A DNA stretch of 64,000 nucleotides from JADLHS01 sp020848635 (GCA_037044975.1 JBAOIL010000018.1:1-64000); one strand, 5' to 3'. Counted from the stretch's first letter, positions 50,335 to 61,717 are shown. Translations and numbers: made by a program. The notes: generated by a model not told the origin, from the letters alone.

Positions 50335-50694
50335 GGCAAATCAATTTGCACCAATCGCTCGGACAGCGGCTCGGCCTCGGTGGCCGTCACGCGGATCACA
50401 CCGCAGCGTGACAGTGCGGCAGCGATGCAGCGGCGGAGGTCCTCTTCGCCTAGCGACCGCCACAGACCATGAAACGCCGTGTAATTGGGATCTCGCGCGA
50501 GCCGCATGAGATCTTCTAGCCCCCAACCAATGCGCGCGTATTCCTCGACCAGCAGTCGCAACATCAAGGCGGGGTCGCCGGGAATCTCGAAGCCGTGCAT
50601 CTCCAGCGGATCGTCTGGCAGGATTTCCCGTGACGCAGGATGGACCTTGGGCGACTGCATCGCCGTTGGGCGAGTTGATGGCTTTGTTTTCCAT
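50335..50694 (-). CDS. Small protein between alpha and beta subunit genes
   Basis: About 120 residues, joined across a frameshift near 50650. 'MENKAINSPNGDAV', 'HPASREILPDDPLEMHGFEIPGDPALMLRLLVEEYARIGWGLEDLMRLARDPNYTAFHGLWRSLG' and 'SRCGVIRVTATEAEP'. Not recognised. The single Cys and the amphipathic helices suggest a regulator or assembly factor. Its start is 6 bp after the alpha stop; its end runs into the beta ribosome site, where a TAA TAG pair lies in a neighbouring frame (about 50319-50324), so the exact stop is unsure. Confidence 0.6.
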
Positions 50695-50699
50695 TCAAT

Positions 50700-53600
50700 C
50701 TAAGTCCTCACCATCACATATCCGCCGGTCAAGTAGCTTCTGATTCTGAGGCGTGTGTTCGCCGGGGCTGTAGCCCGACGTAGCCCGGCTTCCACATCGC
50801 CCACGCCGCCGATGCCGCCGTCCTCAGCTTTGGTGATGCGAACCAGCGTCTCTTTCGGCACCGTGTTGATCGCGTGATTGTCAACGTCGAAGCCGAATAC
50901 GAATGCCATCACGCCGGTCTTCTTGTGAAACAGCGTGTCGGTTTGATGCATCGGCATCATCCAGTTGCGGGTGATGCTTTGGTGCGAGCCGTAGCGATAG
51001 CTCGCCTGGTAGCCGGTGTCTGCGGCCAGCGCCCGGCCGTCGGGACGCGTCTCGTGGGCCTTCACGCTCCGCTCCGTGGCGATCCAGCCGGTGTGCTTCA
51101 TGATCGTGAAATTGTACGGCAAGCCTGGATTGAACTTCACGCGGACCAGGCAGCGAAACGCCTGTGTGCCGCGGGCCAGCGTCGTCTTTCCAGCCGATGT
51201 AGGGCCGGTCTAAGTCGTTGGCGTCGACCCACACGTAGTCTCCTTCGTTGAGGCCAATATCTTTGGCCGCCTGCGGGTTCATCATGAATCTGGCGGTCGC
51301 CGACGCCGGGGGCGCGTTTATCGGTGCGATGCGGGTCGCCAAAATTGTCGCTCCAGATCCAATGCCAGTCGACCGTAGACCATGATGAATGAGTCGAATG
51401 GCGGCTCTTGGGCGTCGTGCAAAAGAACGCATAGCCTTGTTGCCAAAGCGGATTGACCGTCTTCTTCGCTTCGTCCCACGACATTTTGACGTTGCGAACC
51501 TGTCGCAGGTCCGGGTCGGTCGTGTCGTGCGGAATGCCGTAATCGACCGGCCGGACGAACGGACTGGTCGAGACGATCACGTTCGGCAGATAGGGCGTGG
51601 CCTCGACGCCCTCGCGATGGACGATCAGGTTTTCGCCGTACTCGATTGCTTCAGGGATGTCGCAGTAGCTGTGCAGCCGGCCGCTATCGGTATAGAACGG
51701 AATCGAATCGTGCACTTGCTCCCAAAACGGCACGCGGGGGTAGGTGCGAAACAGCATCAGCGCCGCACCAGGCTCGCCTCCGTAGCCACCGGCGATGCAG
51801 TTTGATCGACGTCGTACGGGCCGTCCTTGCCGCGCGTGGTGGTGCGAGTTGTCGAAGACCCGCTGGATGTAGACCTTGCCCTTCCCCTCGGTGACGAACT
51901 TGAAGTAATCCGCGAACCGCCGGTCGCCGGTTTTATTGGCCAGAGCGTCGGCCACCTTGGCAAAGACCATCCCGTCATCGATCGAGTCGTGGACCGGCTT
52001 GATGCCACCTTTCCAGACTTGGAGGAACGGATTCGAGCATGACGCGCCGCATTCGTAGTCCTGAAGCTCGACCCACGAGTTGACGGGCAGCACGACGTCG
52101 GAGTATTCGGCGCGATGCCGGTCCACTCGATCTGCTGATCGACAATCATGTCGACTTTTGGGCAGCACGTTGACGATGATGTTATAGACCCACTTGGCTT
52201 GGTTGAGGAAGTTCGCGTTGTTGTACCAGAGGACCTTGGTGGGCGTGGGGACGTGGGTCTTGCCGGTGAAGCACCGTTCCTGTCCGTTAGGCAAGTTGCA
52301 TCGTCAGCGTCTGTTCGCCGCAGGCCCAGTAGGACGGGTCCTCGCGCGTCGCTGCGTGTGGCGCAGGTGATGCGTGGGTGATGCGGGCTGTTCTCGTCGA
52401 GCACGGGATTGAAGGGGTCTTCGTGCGATGAAACTGCCGACCCCGGGGCCGCTCCACGGCGAGGCCTGCAACAACGCGCCCTTGTAGTTGCCGGCCCAGG
52501 TGAATGCGCCCGCGCCGTGGATGCCGATGTTGCCGGTGAGCATCAACGGCAGATAACGATCGCGCGGTTGTGGAGCGTGGCGTGGAAGTAGTGGTTGATC
52601 CCCTCGCCGATGTGGATTGCGACGGGATGGCCCGCCTCGGTCGTCTTCCAGATATCCTCGGCGAGTCGCCGCACGAGGTGGCCCGGGCGCCGGATATCTC
52701 CTCGACCGTTTTCAGGTCGTAGTCGTGCGAGATGCCGCTTATACATCTCGAAGATCGGCATCACTTCCACTGTGCTGCCGTTAGCTAACGTGACGCTGAT
52801 AGCGTGCCTTCAAGCGCTGCGTTGATCTTCATGTTCACGCCGACTTCGTCGCGACTGATAAATGCGACGCTTGATCGCGGTCGCTGTCCCAGACGCAGAA
52901 GTCGCCGATCCTTAATGCGCTGCTCGTCGGTGAGGCCCTTGGACCTTATAGGATGGGCCGGCCGAAATGTCTTTGGGCTTGTAGCCGGCCTCGACGTCCT
53001 GCGGCCGCAATCGCTCCAGCGTGTCGGTCCGGACCAGCAGCGGGAAATCGGTGAACCGGCGGCAGAAGTCGGGCTTGTACCAGCTCATTGTCGATCATGA
53101 TCTTCGTGACGCCCAGCAGCACCGCCAGTGTCCGACAGGCCGGGACGCACGCCGAGATCCAGTAGTCCGACTTGCTCGCAGGGCCGTTGTACTCCGGCGC
53201 GATGTCGACCAGCTTGGCCCCGCGTTCCATGCACTCGTTGAGCCAGTGCGACTCGGGCATCTTGTTTTCGATCAGGTTTTTTCCGATCTGGATTACCAGC
53301 TTCGAAAACCGCAGGTCGTTGAAGTCCATGTCTGAAGTTTGCAGACCGTGAACGAACGGATGCCCGGGCGCCTGATCGCCGCGCCAAGTGTATTCGTTCC
53401 AATCGCGTGCCCCCCGGGCTTTCTCGGGCGGCACGCCACGGACATGGTGATCCAGCAGGCCGAGCACGATTGGCGAAGCGATAGATGCCAAATTTGCCGA
53501 CAACGCCGTGAATGGGCAGGTTCGATCCCATTTTTATGACGCGAGTCCCGGCGCCTTCGACCTTGTCGAGCATCCGCTGTTCGTAACCGTCCTTTTTCAG

Positions 53601-54200
53601 ACGTGCCGCGCCCTCGTCGCCGCTGTAGGTTCTGGCAATGGCGAAGAGGGCTTCGGCCATGTACTTCGCGGTCTCGTCCCAAGAGAGGCGCACGTAGCGA
53701 TCATTGCCACGGTCGTCGAACATGTATTTCGCCCGCAATTCGGGACTGATCCGACAAGGACGGACAGCCGGCATCGACCCACTCTTTCCAGCCCTGCCTG
53801 AGCACCGGTCCCTTCAGCCGATAGGGCCCGTAAACGCGCCGCTGCATGGTGAAGCCTTTGGGGCAACCGCGTGGGTTCCAAGCCTTGGTGGCCTTGTTGC
53901 CGTACAAATCGCCGTAGCGGTCGTGGTCGTAGTTCTGTTCGCTGCGGATCATCACGCCATTGCGGACGAACGCCCGCAGCCGGCACATATGCGTATCATT
54001 CGGAGCGCAGACCCACGTGAACGTGCTGTCGTAACGGTATTGATCGAGGTAGATCTTTTCCCAGTCCGCGATCGGGATACGTCGCCGAGCGGGTTGTCGA
54101 CGCTCACCGGTTGGAACGCCCACAGCTGGGGACCGGCTGACAGCAACGTCCCGCCGCCGGCCGCACATGCTTCAAGAAAACGTCGCCGCGTGATTTCCAT
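50700..54200 (-). CDS. Tat-exported NxrA/NarG-type molybdopterin oxidoreductase, alpha subunit
   Basis: About 1,160 residues in at least ten pieces. A twin-arginine leader 'MEITRRRFLEACAAGG' predicts export. The N-terminal cluster region 'CAPNDTHMCRLRAFVRNGVMIRSEQNYD' with 'KATKAWNPRGCPKGF' follows the NxrA pattern of type II DMSO reductases (a C-x-x-x-D pattern rather than the H-x3-C of cytoplasmic NarG). Further blocks are 'NRYVRLSWDE'-like 'RYVRLSWDETAKYMAEALFAIA', 'DMDFNDLRFSKLVIQIGKNLIENKMPE', 'HYFHATLHNRAIVI', 'YSDVVLPVNSWVELQDYE' and a C-terminal 'TGYQASYRYGSHQSITRNWMMPMHQTDTLFHKK'. It would interconvert nitrate and nitrite outside the cytoplasmic membrane; direction cannot be read. 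Many of the frameshifts are single bases, probably sequencing errors. Confidence 0.85.
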
Positions 54201-54248
54201 GATTACGTTCCTGCCGTGGAGGTCGTATTGCTCGCCTTCACGCCGACC

Positions 54249-55031
54249 TTATCGACGTGCGTCTAACAACGCAGCCTGAACCTTGATCTCGCCCAGGTCG
54301 ATCGTCTCGTCAGCCTTGACGATCAGCTCCACAGCGCCGCGCCGATCCGATTTTCCACTCGCAATCTTGAGACTCTTTAATGGGCCGGGTACTTCGTGCC
54401 AAAATATAAGCTGCCGCTTTCCAGCGGGAATGTTCTTAATCTCGAAAGTGCCAGTGTTGTCAGTGATCGCCATGTACGGATGATCTTGTACCAGCACATA
54501 GCCCTTCATGAAGGGATGAATGTTGCAACTAACCGACAGCGGAAGCGCGGCGGCTCTGCTAATTGTCGTGGGCGTTTCGCCTCCGGAGGGGATAATCTGA
54601 TTGAACACGCCTAAGTTCGTGTTATGCCCGACAGGATCGGAGTTCTTCAGGACGAGTGGCTGGCCGGTGCGTACCAGAGTAATGTGCGGGACGAAATGAC
54701 ACGCTCTGTTATCGAGAACCGCAGGCTCGCTCAGCTTTAATTCGTAGTCTGGATGGACGTCGAGCTTTTCCCCGCGATTGAAGCGCACGTACGCCGCTAC
54801 GTTAACTAAACCGCCCTTTTCGCCAACGATCACCGATTCGTCGTCTGGCGGATTATCCATGCAAAACTGGTCTTTGGTAACGCTGAGGGCCTCCAGTTGC
54901 GGCGGCTCGCCGTCTACCACAAAGCGGCCCTTGACCGAACCCCACTCCGCTCCGAGACCGCGATTTCCAGCTATGATTGACAACAGGACAAACGCGCACA
55001 GCTCTAGCGAATTACTAAGCGTTCGAGTCAT
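54249..55031 (-). CDS. Cupredoxin-like secreted protein
   Basis: 260 residues, intact. Signal peptide (LELCAFVLLSIIAGNRGLGA), then 'GSVKGRFVVDGEPP', 'VNVAAYVRFNRGEKLDVHPDY' and a plastocyanin-like domain with likely type 1 copper ligands: His in 'DPVGHNTNLG' and Cys, His, Met in 'VSCNIHPFMKGYVLV'. A C-terminal carboxypeptidase-regulatory-like fold (GTFEIKNIPAGKRQLIFWHEVPG) follows. GGGAGG lies 6 bases before the ATG at 55031, which is preferred over an upstream GTG. Encoded between the haem subunit and the alpha subunit, it is a candidate electron carrier for the enzyme. Confidence 0.82.
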   Translation of the reverse strand: MTRTLSNSLELCAFVLLSIIAGNRGLGAEWGSVKGRFVVDGEPPQLEALSVTKDQFCMDNPPDDESVIVGEKGGLVNVAAYVRFNRGEKLDVHPDYELKLSEPAVLDNRACHFVPHITLVRTGQPLVLKNSDPVGHNTNLGVFNQIIPSGGETPTTISRAAALPLSVSCNIHPFMKGYVLVQDHPYMAITDNTGTFEIKNIPAGKRQLIFWHEVPGPLKSLKIASGKSDRRGAVELIVKADETIDLGEIKVQAALLDARR

Positions 55032-55098
55032 GGGAGCCTCCCTCACGGGGTTGCCAAGGTAGTGTTTTGCTCTATCCGCAATACGTAACCCTCGCCTG

Positions 55099-56837
55099 CT
55101 ACTCTTCTACTTGTAGGTCTTGCCAAATCGTTACCGACTTCTGACCATTGCGGTCGTGGTGCGATCCGTCCCAAACTGCGAACGCCACGGATGCACGCCC
55201 ACCAGGTTCCAGGACAATGCCGTCCGTCGGGGACTCGATCGACAAGGGTCGCGTCATGACGACGGACCAGCGTCCGTCGCTCCAATCGCCGCGTGCGCGG
55301 ACAATTTGACTTTGAGGAACGCGAAACGTAGCAGTGCGCGGGCCGGCAGCGTGCAATGCCGTTCCTCCGGACTCGTCGCTGCCGGTAGGCACGATAAGAT
55401 TGCCGGCGGCGCGGGCGGGTAATGAGATATCGGGTTGATCTGCCATGCGTGCGCCGCGTCGGTTCAAATCAGCAGCTTTCAACCGTTGCCTCGCTAAAGG
55501 GAAACACGTCGACCACTTTGTTTGGATACTCGGCATCGTCCGCCGCATAGCCCGTTTGCCGATCAGCATCCCAGAACCAGACGTCGACCGGCGACGATTG
55601 ATCGCCCATACCCAAGAAGGGCTCCGCAGGCCCGCGGTAGAGCTCCAGCGCCACGCCGTCTTCGAATGACTCAGTGCGGCTGGCATGGTAGTCCGCCGAT
55701 TCATCGTTCCATGTCAGCCGAAACGCAATTGTGCTTCCGTCATGCACCGCTTGGACGCTCAACTGGAAGGCCGCGTCATCTCGCCACCATAGCGGCGTCG
55801 TCCGCACTTGCACGGGCTCAAACGCCGCCCAGTCCTCATCGCCGTCGCTAGGCGGCAATGCCTTGACCCGTTGCGCAACGATTGTCATTCGCCTTAGAAT
55901 CGCCGCTTGTCGCTGCTCCTCCGTGGACAATGACCGTATGCAGTGTGCCAGATCCATTAACTCTTCCGGGGTCATCGCGCTAGAACTTGGCATCGGCGTA
56001 CCAGGCATCCCGTATGCGATTCGGCGGTAGAGAGAGGCCGGGTCATGGTTGCCTTTGAAGATTCCGAGTGTGAAATCACGAGGACGGGTGGGCGATTTGT
56101 CTTCATCGAACATTTCTTGAACGCCATCTCCTGCGCCCCGTTTCGCCGTGGCATGAAACGCAAGCGAACTTTACATACGCCTCTTTGCCTCGCGCGATTG
56201 ATTCCGCTGTCGGCGAGGAGGCGGCCGGCACCGTTGTGCTCTGGCCAGGCGTCGTAAATTCATTGACGTACTCGTTGATTTCTAACTGCACGTCATCAGC
56301 AGCAATTTCATCGTCAGTGAGCTCTTCTTCTTCCTTGAGTCGCTGAATATAAGACTCCTTGATGCCCTCGCGTCGAATTCGCAGGATCTCTTCAACCAGA
56401 GCAGCTCGCTCTTGCTCGGCCAGGTGGGCCCAGGGCGGCATGGCCGAACCCGGCATGCCACGCAAGAGCACAGCATGCAGGTCCTCGCGCGTTGGTACAT
56501 TGTTGTCTGTACTGACAAGGCGAAGACTAGGGGCTCGAAGATTGCGTGGCTTGGGAAAAAGAAATGCAGCCGCGAGCCCCTTACCATCGCCACGCTCACC
56601 GTGGCAGGCCGCACAATGCCTGGCGAACAACTGAGAGCCCAGTTCCGCAGACGGTATGGCGGGAGGTGGCGGGTCCGGTAAAGGTTCCGGGGCCGCGATG
56701 GGCGCCACTTCGTTATCGTTGGGATTATCTGCGCCGTCGGACGCGATACCTCGGCCGCACCCCTGAAAAACGACGGCCGCCGCACACGCGAGCCAAAGCC
56801 ATGGAGCGCTTCGCAACTTTCGGCCCGCTACGGGCAA
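55099..56837 (-). CDS. Lipoprotein with two cytochrome c domains and an NxrC-like haem b domain
   Basis: About 579 residues after frameshifts near 56120 and 55490. The signal peptide ends in a lipobox (VFQGC, Cys about 27). Cytochrome c domain 1 has 'HCAACHGERGDGKG' and axial Met in 'GSAMPPW'; domain 2 has 'FACVSCHGETG' and 'PGTPMPSSSAM'. The C-terminal ethylbenzene-dehydrogenase-type haem domain has 'WAAFEPVQVRTTPLWWRDDAAFQLSVQAVHDGSTIAFRLTWND', 'FEDGVALELYRG' and 'VDVWFWDADRQTG'. It is the gamma-type subunit that takes electrons from the beta subunit, here fused to two c haems and tethered by lipid. It is the first gene of the operon. Confidence 0.85.
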
Positions 56838-57492
56838 TACAGGACTCAGATGTCATGTCTGGTTCCTTGCACATTGCCGCGCAAAGCCTGAGAATGTTTA
56901 GGTGGCCTTCCGACCGTGCGCATTGCTGAGGAGAGCAACCCGTATACCGCTCCGACAAGTTCGCTGTTTTCGCCAAATCCGGATCAGATTAGATGCACCG
57001 CCGCGTCATTGTTTCTTTTATTTGTGCGCCACCTCGCACGGCGGGTGTGCCGAATTGCGCATCATTGACAGTGCTGCCTCGGCTGTCACGCAAAAAGACA
57101 GCTTACGCAAAACTGAGCGCCGTTCATGCCGACCGACGCGCCCTTGAGTTAGATTTATCCAGTTGGCGTGTGACGCCTCATTGTCCTTGGCGGCGTGCTG
57201 ACGATGTTCGTAAGGAGGAAATGCATCGTGTCCAGCGTGTGCGCACGGTTTGCGTGCGGTCTCAACTCCCGCGCTTGGCAAGGGCCAGCGAGGATGTGCC
57301 GGCCCTGGGATTGCTTTGCGTCGGCGCCCTTTGACGGCGTGCCGATAGGTCGAGCTGGAGGGCATCCCGCAATGGTAGTTTGAAATCAAGGGCAGATTGA
57401 CGTATGTGACTTTGATGCCTAGTTCGGCAACTCCATCTCGTCGCGTTCGTGCAAGGTCCAGATAACGCGTCAAACATCGGAGGTTTGAACCA
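56838..57492. promoter_or_regulatory. Intergenic region between the divergent oxidoreductase operon and the amidotransferase
   Basis: 655 bases between two divergent starts, so it must hold promoters in both directions. The frames in it are not convincing as genes on either strand. I could not identify an FNR, NarL or NsrR site with confidence. Confidence 0.4.
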
Positions 57493-58274
57493 ATGCGATG
57501 GCATTCATTGCAGCACGCTCCGTTCGAGGGCCCTGGATACTTAGAAAAGTGGTGCGCGAGATCGTCGATTTGCTTTGACTTGCACCGAGCTTTGGAGAGG
57601 CTGTCAGCTTCCTGATGTGCGACTGTTTGAAGGCCTGTTCGTCCTCGGCGGTCCAATGAACGCGGACGAGCATGCCAAGTACCCATGGCTCGCGACGGAA
57701 AAGCAGTTTATTGCCCAGGCGATATCCGCAAAAAAACTGGTCGTCGGAATTTGCTTAGGCGCCCAACTGATCTCCATTGCGCTGGGGGGCTCGGTCACAA
57801 AAAACCGACACCGGGAAATCGGTTGGTTTCCGGTCCAACTTACGCCAGAAGGGCGAAAGTCGAGCTTGTGGAAGAGGGGTTGCAAGGAATTCATGGCTCT
57901 CCACTGGCATGGCGACCGCCTTGCGATCCCGCCCGCGAGCCGTCCGCCTCGCACGATCCAATGCTTGCGAGGAGCAAGCGTTCATACATGATGGCCGCGT
58001 GGTAGGCCTTCAGTTTCACTTAGAAGTAACGTCTTCTGGCCTGGAAGCGTTGATCGAGAACTGCCCTCCGGATGCTCGCGGCGAGCCGTTCGTTCAAGGC
58101 CCGGCTGATATCCAGGCATTAGCTCGCCACATCCCAAGGTCAAATCGCATGTTGGCCGCTCTGCTGGACGGTCTCTGCAGTTCCGTAGGCGCCTTGGCCC
58201 TGGGGCCGTCAGGCCAACAAAGTATCCAGAGCGAGTTGTCCAGATCTATGGAACTATTCGTAACAAACAGTTAG
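57493..58274 (+). CDS. Class I glutamine amidotransferase (GMP synthase-like)
   Basis: About 257 residues with frameshifts near 57575 and 57960. N-terminus 'MRWHSLQHAPFEGPGYLEKW', then 'FEGLFVLGGPMNADEHAKYPWLATEKQFI', nucleophile Cys in 'VVGICLGAQLISIALGG', 'VQLTPEGR', 'EFMALHWHGDRLAIPPG' and the His-x-Glu pair in 'VVGLQFHLEVTSSGL'. All three members of the catalytic triad are there. Such stand-alone amidotransferases are usually annotated as GMP-synthase-like and lack the synthase domain; the ammonia acceptor is unknown. A 30-bp gap leads to the nitronate monooxygenase. Confidence 0.88.
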
Positions 58275-58304
58275 CGCACGCAACGAGCGGCGAAAGGAAA
58301 CGCG

Positions 58305-59754
58305 ATGGCGAGTGATAGCGAGCCAATCATCATTCAAGGCGGTATGGGAGTTGCGGTTTCAGGGTGGCGGTTGGCGAGAGCGGTTTCGCTGGTTGGACAA
58401 TTGGGCGTCGTCTCAGGCACAGCGATCGACGTCGTCTTGGCCCGACGGCTGCAGCTTGGCGACGTGGGCGGACACATGCGGCGAGCCCTCGCTGAGTTTC
58501 CCTTCGCGGACGCGGCCAGACGAATCTTAGAACGGTTTTTTATTCCAGGAGGCAAGACGCGGGATAAGGCATTTCAACCCGTGTCACAACTGTCGGCAAC
58601 ACCGTCGTCAGAGCGTACCGAGTTGATCGTCGCCGCGAATTTCGTCGAAGCCCATCTCGCCGGCGAGGGGCATCGGGGCTTGGTGGGCGTTAACTACCTG
58701 GAGAAAATCCAATTGCCGTCGCTCGCTTCCCTATACGGCGCCATGCTGGCGGGCGTCGATTACGTACTCATGGGGGCGGGCATTCCCCGCTGGGTTCCCG
58801 GCATCCTGGACCGCCTTAGCGCCGGACAAGCGGTCGAAATGCCGATTCAGGTAGCTGGGACTGCGCCCGGCGAAACCACCGTTTTGCGATTCGACCCTCA
58901 GGCGTTTGGCGGCGGTCCCCCGCCGTGCTGAACTGCCCGAAGTTTCTCGCCATTGTCGCGTCCGCCACCCTCGCGAGCATGCTAACGCGCAAGGCCAGTG
59001 GACGCGTCGACGGCTTTATTGTGGAAGGCCCCACAGCCGGCGGCCACAACGCCCCGCCCCGTGGGGAATCAACCTTCAATGAGCGCGGCGAGCCCGTCTA
59101 TGGTCAACGCGACGAGGTGGACCTGGATGCCATGCGCGCCCTAGAAAGGCCGTTCTGGCTTGCTGGGTCCTACGGGTCGCCGGAGCGAGTGCTCGATGCC
59201 CTCGATCGGGCGCCGCCGGCGTTCAAGTCGGCACTGCGTTCGCGTTCTGTAAAGAATCGGGGCTTCGCGACGATTTGAAATGCCGGGTTTTGGCAATGAG
59301 CCGCGCTGGCGTCCTCGACGTGGTTACCGATCCCGCCGCCTCGCCCACCGGATTCCCATTCAAGGTGCTGCAGTTGCCAGGATCCCTCTCGGATGACGAT
59401 GCGTACGCTCAGCGGCAGTGCCGCTGCGATCTGGGATTTCTCCGACAGGTTTTTCGGTGCGCCGACGGCACGCTGGGTGGGCGCTGCCCGGCCGAGATCG
59501 TGGCGTCTTATGTCAAAAAAGGGGGCGACCCCGACGACGCCCACGGCCGCAAGTGCATCTGCAATGCGCCGATGGCCAACGTGGGATTGGCCCAAATATG
59601 TGCGGACGGCCAGGAAGAGCTTCCGCTAGTCACCTGCGGGGAGGAGGTTCGCGGAATTGCCAGTTTCGCGAGTTCCGAAGAAGTTCAAACGTACACTGCT
59701 CGCGATGTAATCAACCGCTTGTTATCAAGCGTCCAAGCCCGGCTGCCTTGTTGA
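58305..59754 (+). CDS. Nitronate monooxygenase (2-nitropropane dioxygenase family)
   Basis: About 483 residues with frameshifts near 58920 and 59270. 'IIIQGGMGVAVSGWRLARAVSLVGQLGVVSGTAID' is the FMN-binding opening; 'LVGVNYLEKIQLPSLASLYGAMLAGVDYVLMGAGIP' and 'IVEGPTAGGHNAPPRG' contain the conserved N, E and catalytic 'AGGH' His; 'RCDLGFLRQVFRC' and 'CICNAPMANVGL' give a Cys-rich C-terminal region longer than in the small class I enzymes. It oxidises alkyl nitronates to carbonyl compounds and nitrite. It lies in a neighbourhood full of nitrogen-oxide genes. Confidence 0.88.
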
Positions 59755-59769
59755 TGAGCGACCGCTTCA

Positions 59770-61577
59770 TTGGCGCAACCTATGAACTCCTTCTCGAATC
59801 ACCCTTTGCATCCACTGGGCTCCCAGGTGCGGGTTCTGCTCACCAGTGTGTTCGGCCCGTATGCTCAGGATGACGCCTATGGCAGCCGCCTCATTAACCC
59901 GATGGAACTGTACCACAATCAGGTCACTCGGGTGCAGCAGGCGTTTTCACTCCGCACGTTCAATAGGTCATGGGGGCTGATGCTGATCCAAGCAAATCTA
60001 ACAGCCCCTTGCACGCTGCTGGATTTTCCATCTGAAGAACGATTTATCGACGAGCTGAAGACCCATGAATACGACGTGATCGGCATCAGTTCCATCATGA
60101 CTAACCTGCTCAAAGTTCGCAGGATGGCTAAGCTCATCCGAAAGCACCAGCCCAACGCGACGATTGTCGTCGGCGGGCACATTGCGAATCTTTCCGCTCT
60201 CCCTCAATACGCTGATGTTGATCACACGGTGCGGGGTGACGGCGTGCGTTGGATGCGGCGGTTCTTAGGCGAGGATGACAGCAGGCCCATTCGACATCCT
60301 GTGGTACGCGGCAACATTGGCTCCCGAATTATGGGCGTCGCCTTACACGATCACCCTGGGGACGCCTGCGCGATGCTGATCCCGTCCGCGGGTTGCCCGA
60401 TCGGCTGCAACTTCTGCTCCACCTCGGCCATGTTCGGAGGGAAAGGGAAATTCATCCAGTTTTATCGATCGGGCGACGAACTCTTCGAGATCATGTGCCA
60501 GTTGGAACAAGCACTGCACGTTAAGGCGTTTTTTGTGATGGATGAGAATTTCCTACTCGACAAGAAGGGCTGCGCCTTGCAGTTGCTTGAACGAATCCAA
60601 GAGCACGACAAGTCATGGTCTCTTTACGTGTTCAGTTCAGCAAATGTGCTCCAGATGTACACGATGGACCAACTGGTCGCTCTGGGGGTTTCATGGGTGT
60701 GGCTGGGGCTAGAGGGAGAAAACTCAAATTATGCTAAGTTGGCCGGAGCCAATACTCTTCAACTTGTTCGCGAACTGCATGCCCATGGTATACGAGTGTT
60801 GGGGTCAAGCATCATTGGATTGGAGGAGCACACGCCCGACAATATTGATCAAGCGATTGATCATGCCGTCAGTCACGGCACGGAGTTCCATCAGTTTATG
60901 CTCTATACCCCCATTCCGGGCACTGCACTGTTTGCAGAACTTGAATCCAAAGAATGACGCGAAAGAGCCATGTCGACGTCTCAATCGCCGATATTCACGG
61001 CCAGCTAGTATTCAATTACCGTCATCCATACATCCCCGACGGCGAAGAGACTAAGTACCTGCTCCGTGCCTTCCAGCGTGATTTCGAGACAAACGGGCCA
61101 AGCGTCGTGCGTATTGTCCGAGCTGTGCTGAACGCGTGGAAAAAGTATCGCGACCATCCCGACCTCCGCATTCGGGCGAGATTTGCCCACGAAGCTTCAA
61201 ATCTCCCCATGCGGTATGCAGGCGTGCTGTGGGCGGCAAAACGGTATTACAGAAACGACCCTCGATGCGTCACCCAACTGAACGCCCTTCTGGACGAACT
61301 GCACAATCTGTTTGGTTGGGTGTCGAGACTAGCGGCGCCAGTCGTCGGACGCTACCTCTACCATATGCTGCGGCGACAAGAATCCATGCTCCAGAAGGGC
61401 TGGACATACGAACCCCCGACGTTTTACGAAAAAAACCGAGTCGACGGTCCACGAAATGCGATTCTGATTAAGAGCGTGCTGGCGACAAGTGGTTCTAATT
61501 CGGCGCCAGCCCCCGGCTCAAGTATGCGGCAAGCGACTGCTAGAGACGATGGGAGCGTGATCGCCCCAATTCCATAA
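59770..61577 (+). CDS. B12-binding radical SAM protein
   Basis: About 602 residues, joined over a frameshift at 60954. The cobalamin-binding N-terminal domain has 'MLIQANLTAPCTLLDFPSEERFIDELKTHEYDVIGISSIMTN' and 'IVVGGHIAN'; the radical SAM core has C-x3-C-x2-C in 'AGCPIGCNFCSTS', then 'FVMDENFLLDKKGC' and 'GVSWVWLGLEGENSNYAKL'. The C-terminal part 'VSIADIHGQLVFNYRHPYI' continues the same family. The stop of the first frame overlaps an ATG (ATGA), but the downstream residues are a normal continuation, so a single gene is more likely. The start is TTG 59770 or ATG 59782. The substrate is unknown. Confidence 0.85.
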
Positions 61578-61717
61578 GTGAGGATCGCTAAACATCATCT
61601 TACGTTCCATCGCCGCATGCGCGGCTTCCGGCAGTAACGGCGTTTCGTGACGCTCTGCAGATAGGCGATAGAAAGTATGCGACCGACACCCAATTCGTCG
61701 CCCAAAGGAGACCTGTT

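Noticed and set aside
57018..57686. 222-codon open frame on the minus strand
   Set aside because: Overlaps the amidotransferase start and shows no domain, no ribosome site and a low-complexity basic composition.
60954..61577. Separate gene overlapping the radical SAM stop by ATGA
   Set aside because: The residues after 60954 (VSIADIHGQLVFNYRHPYI) are the normal continuation of this radical SAM family, so a one-base error is more likely than a second gene.
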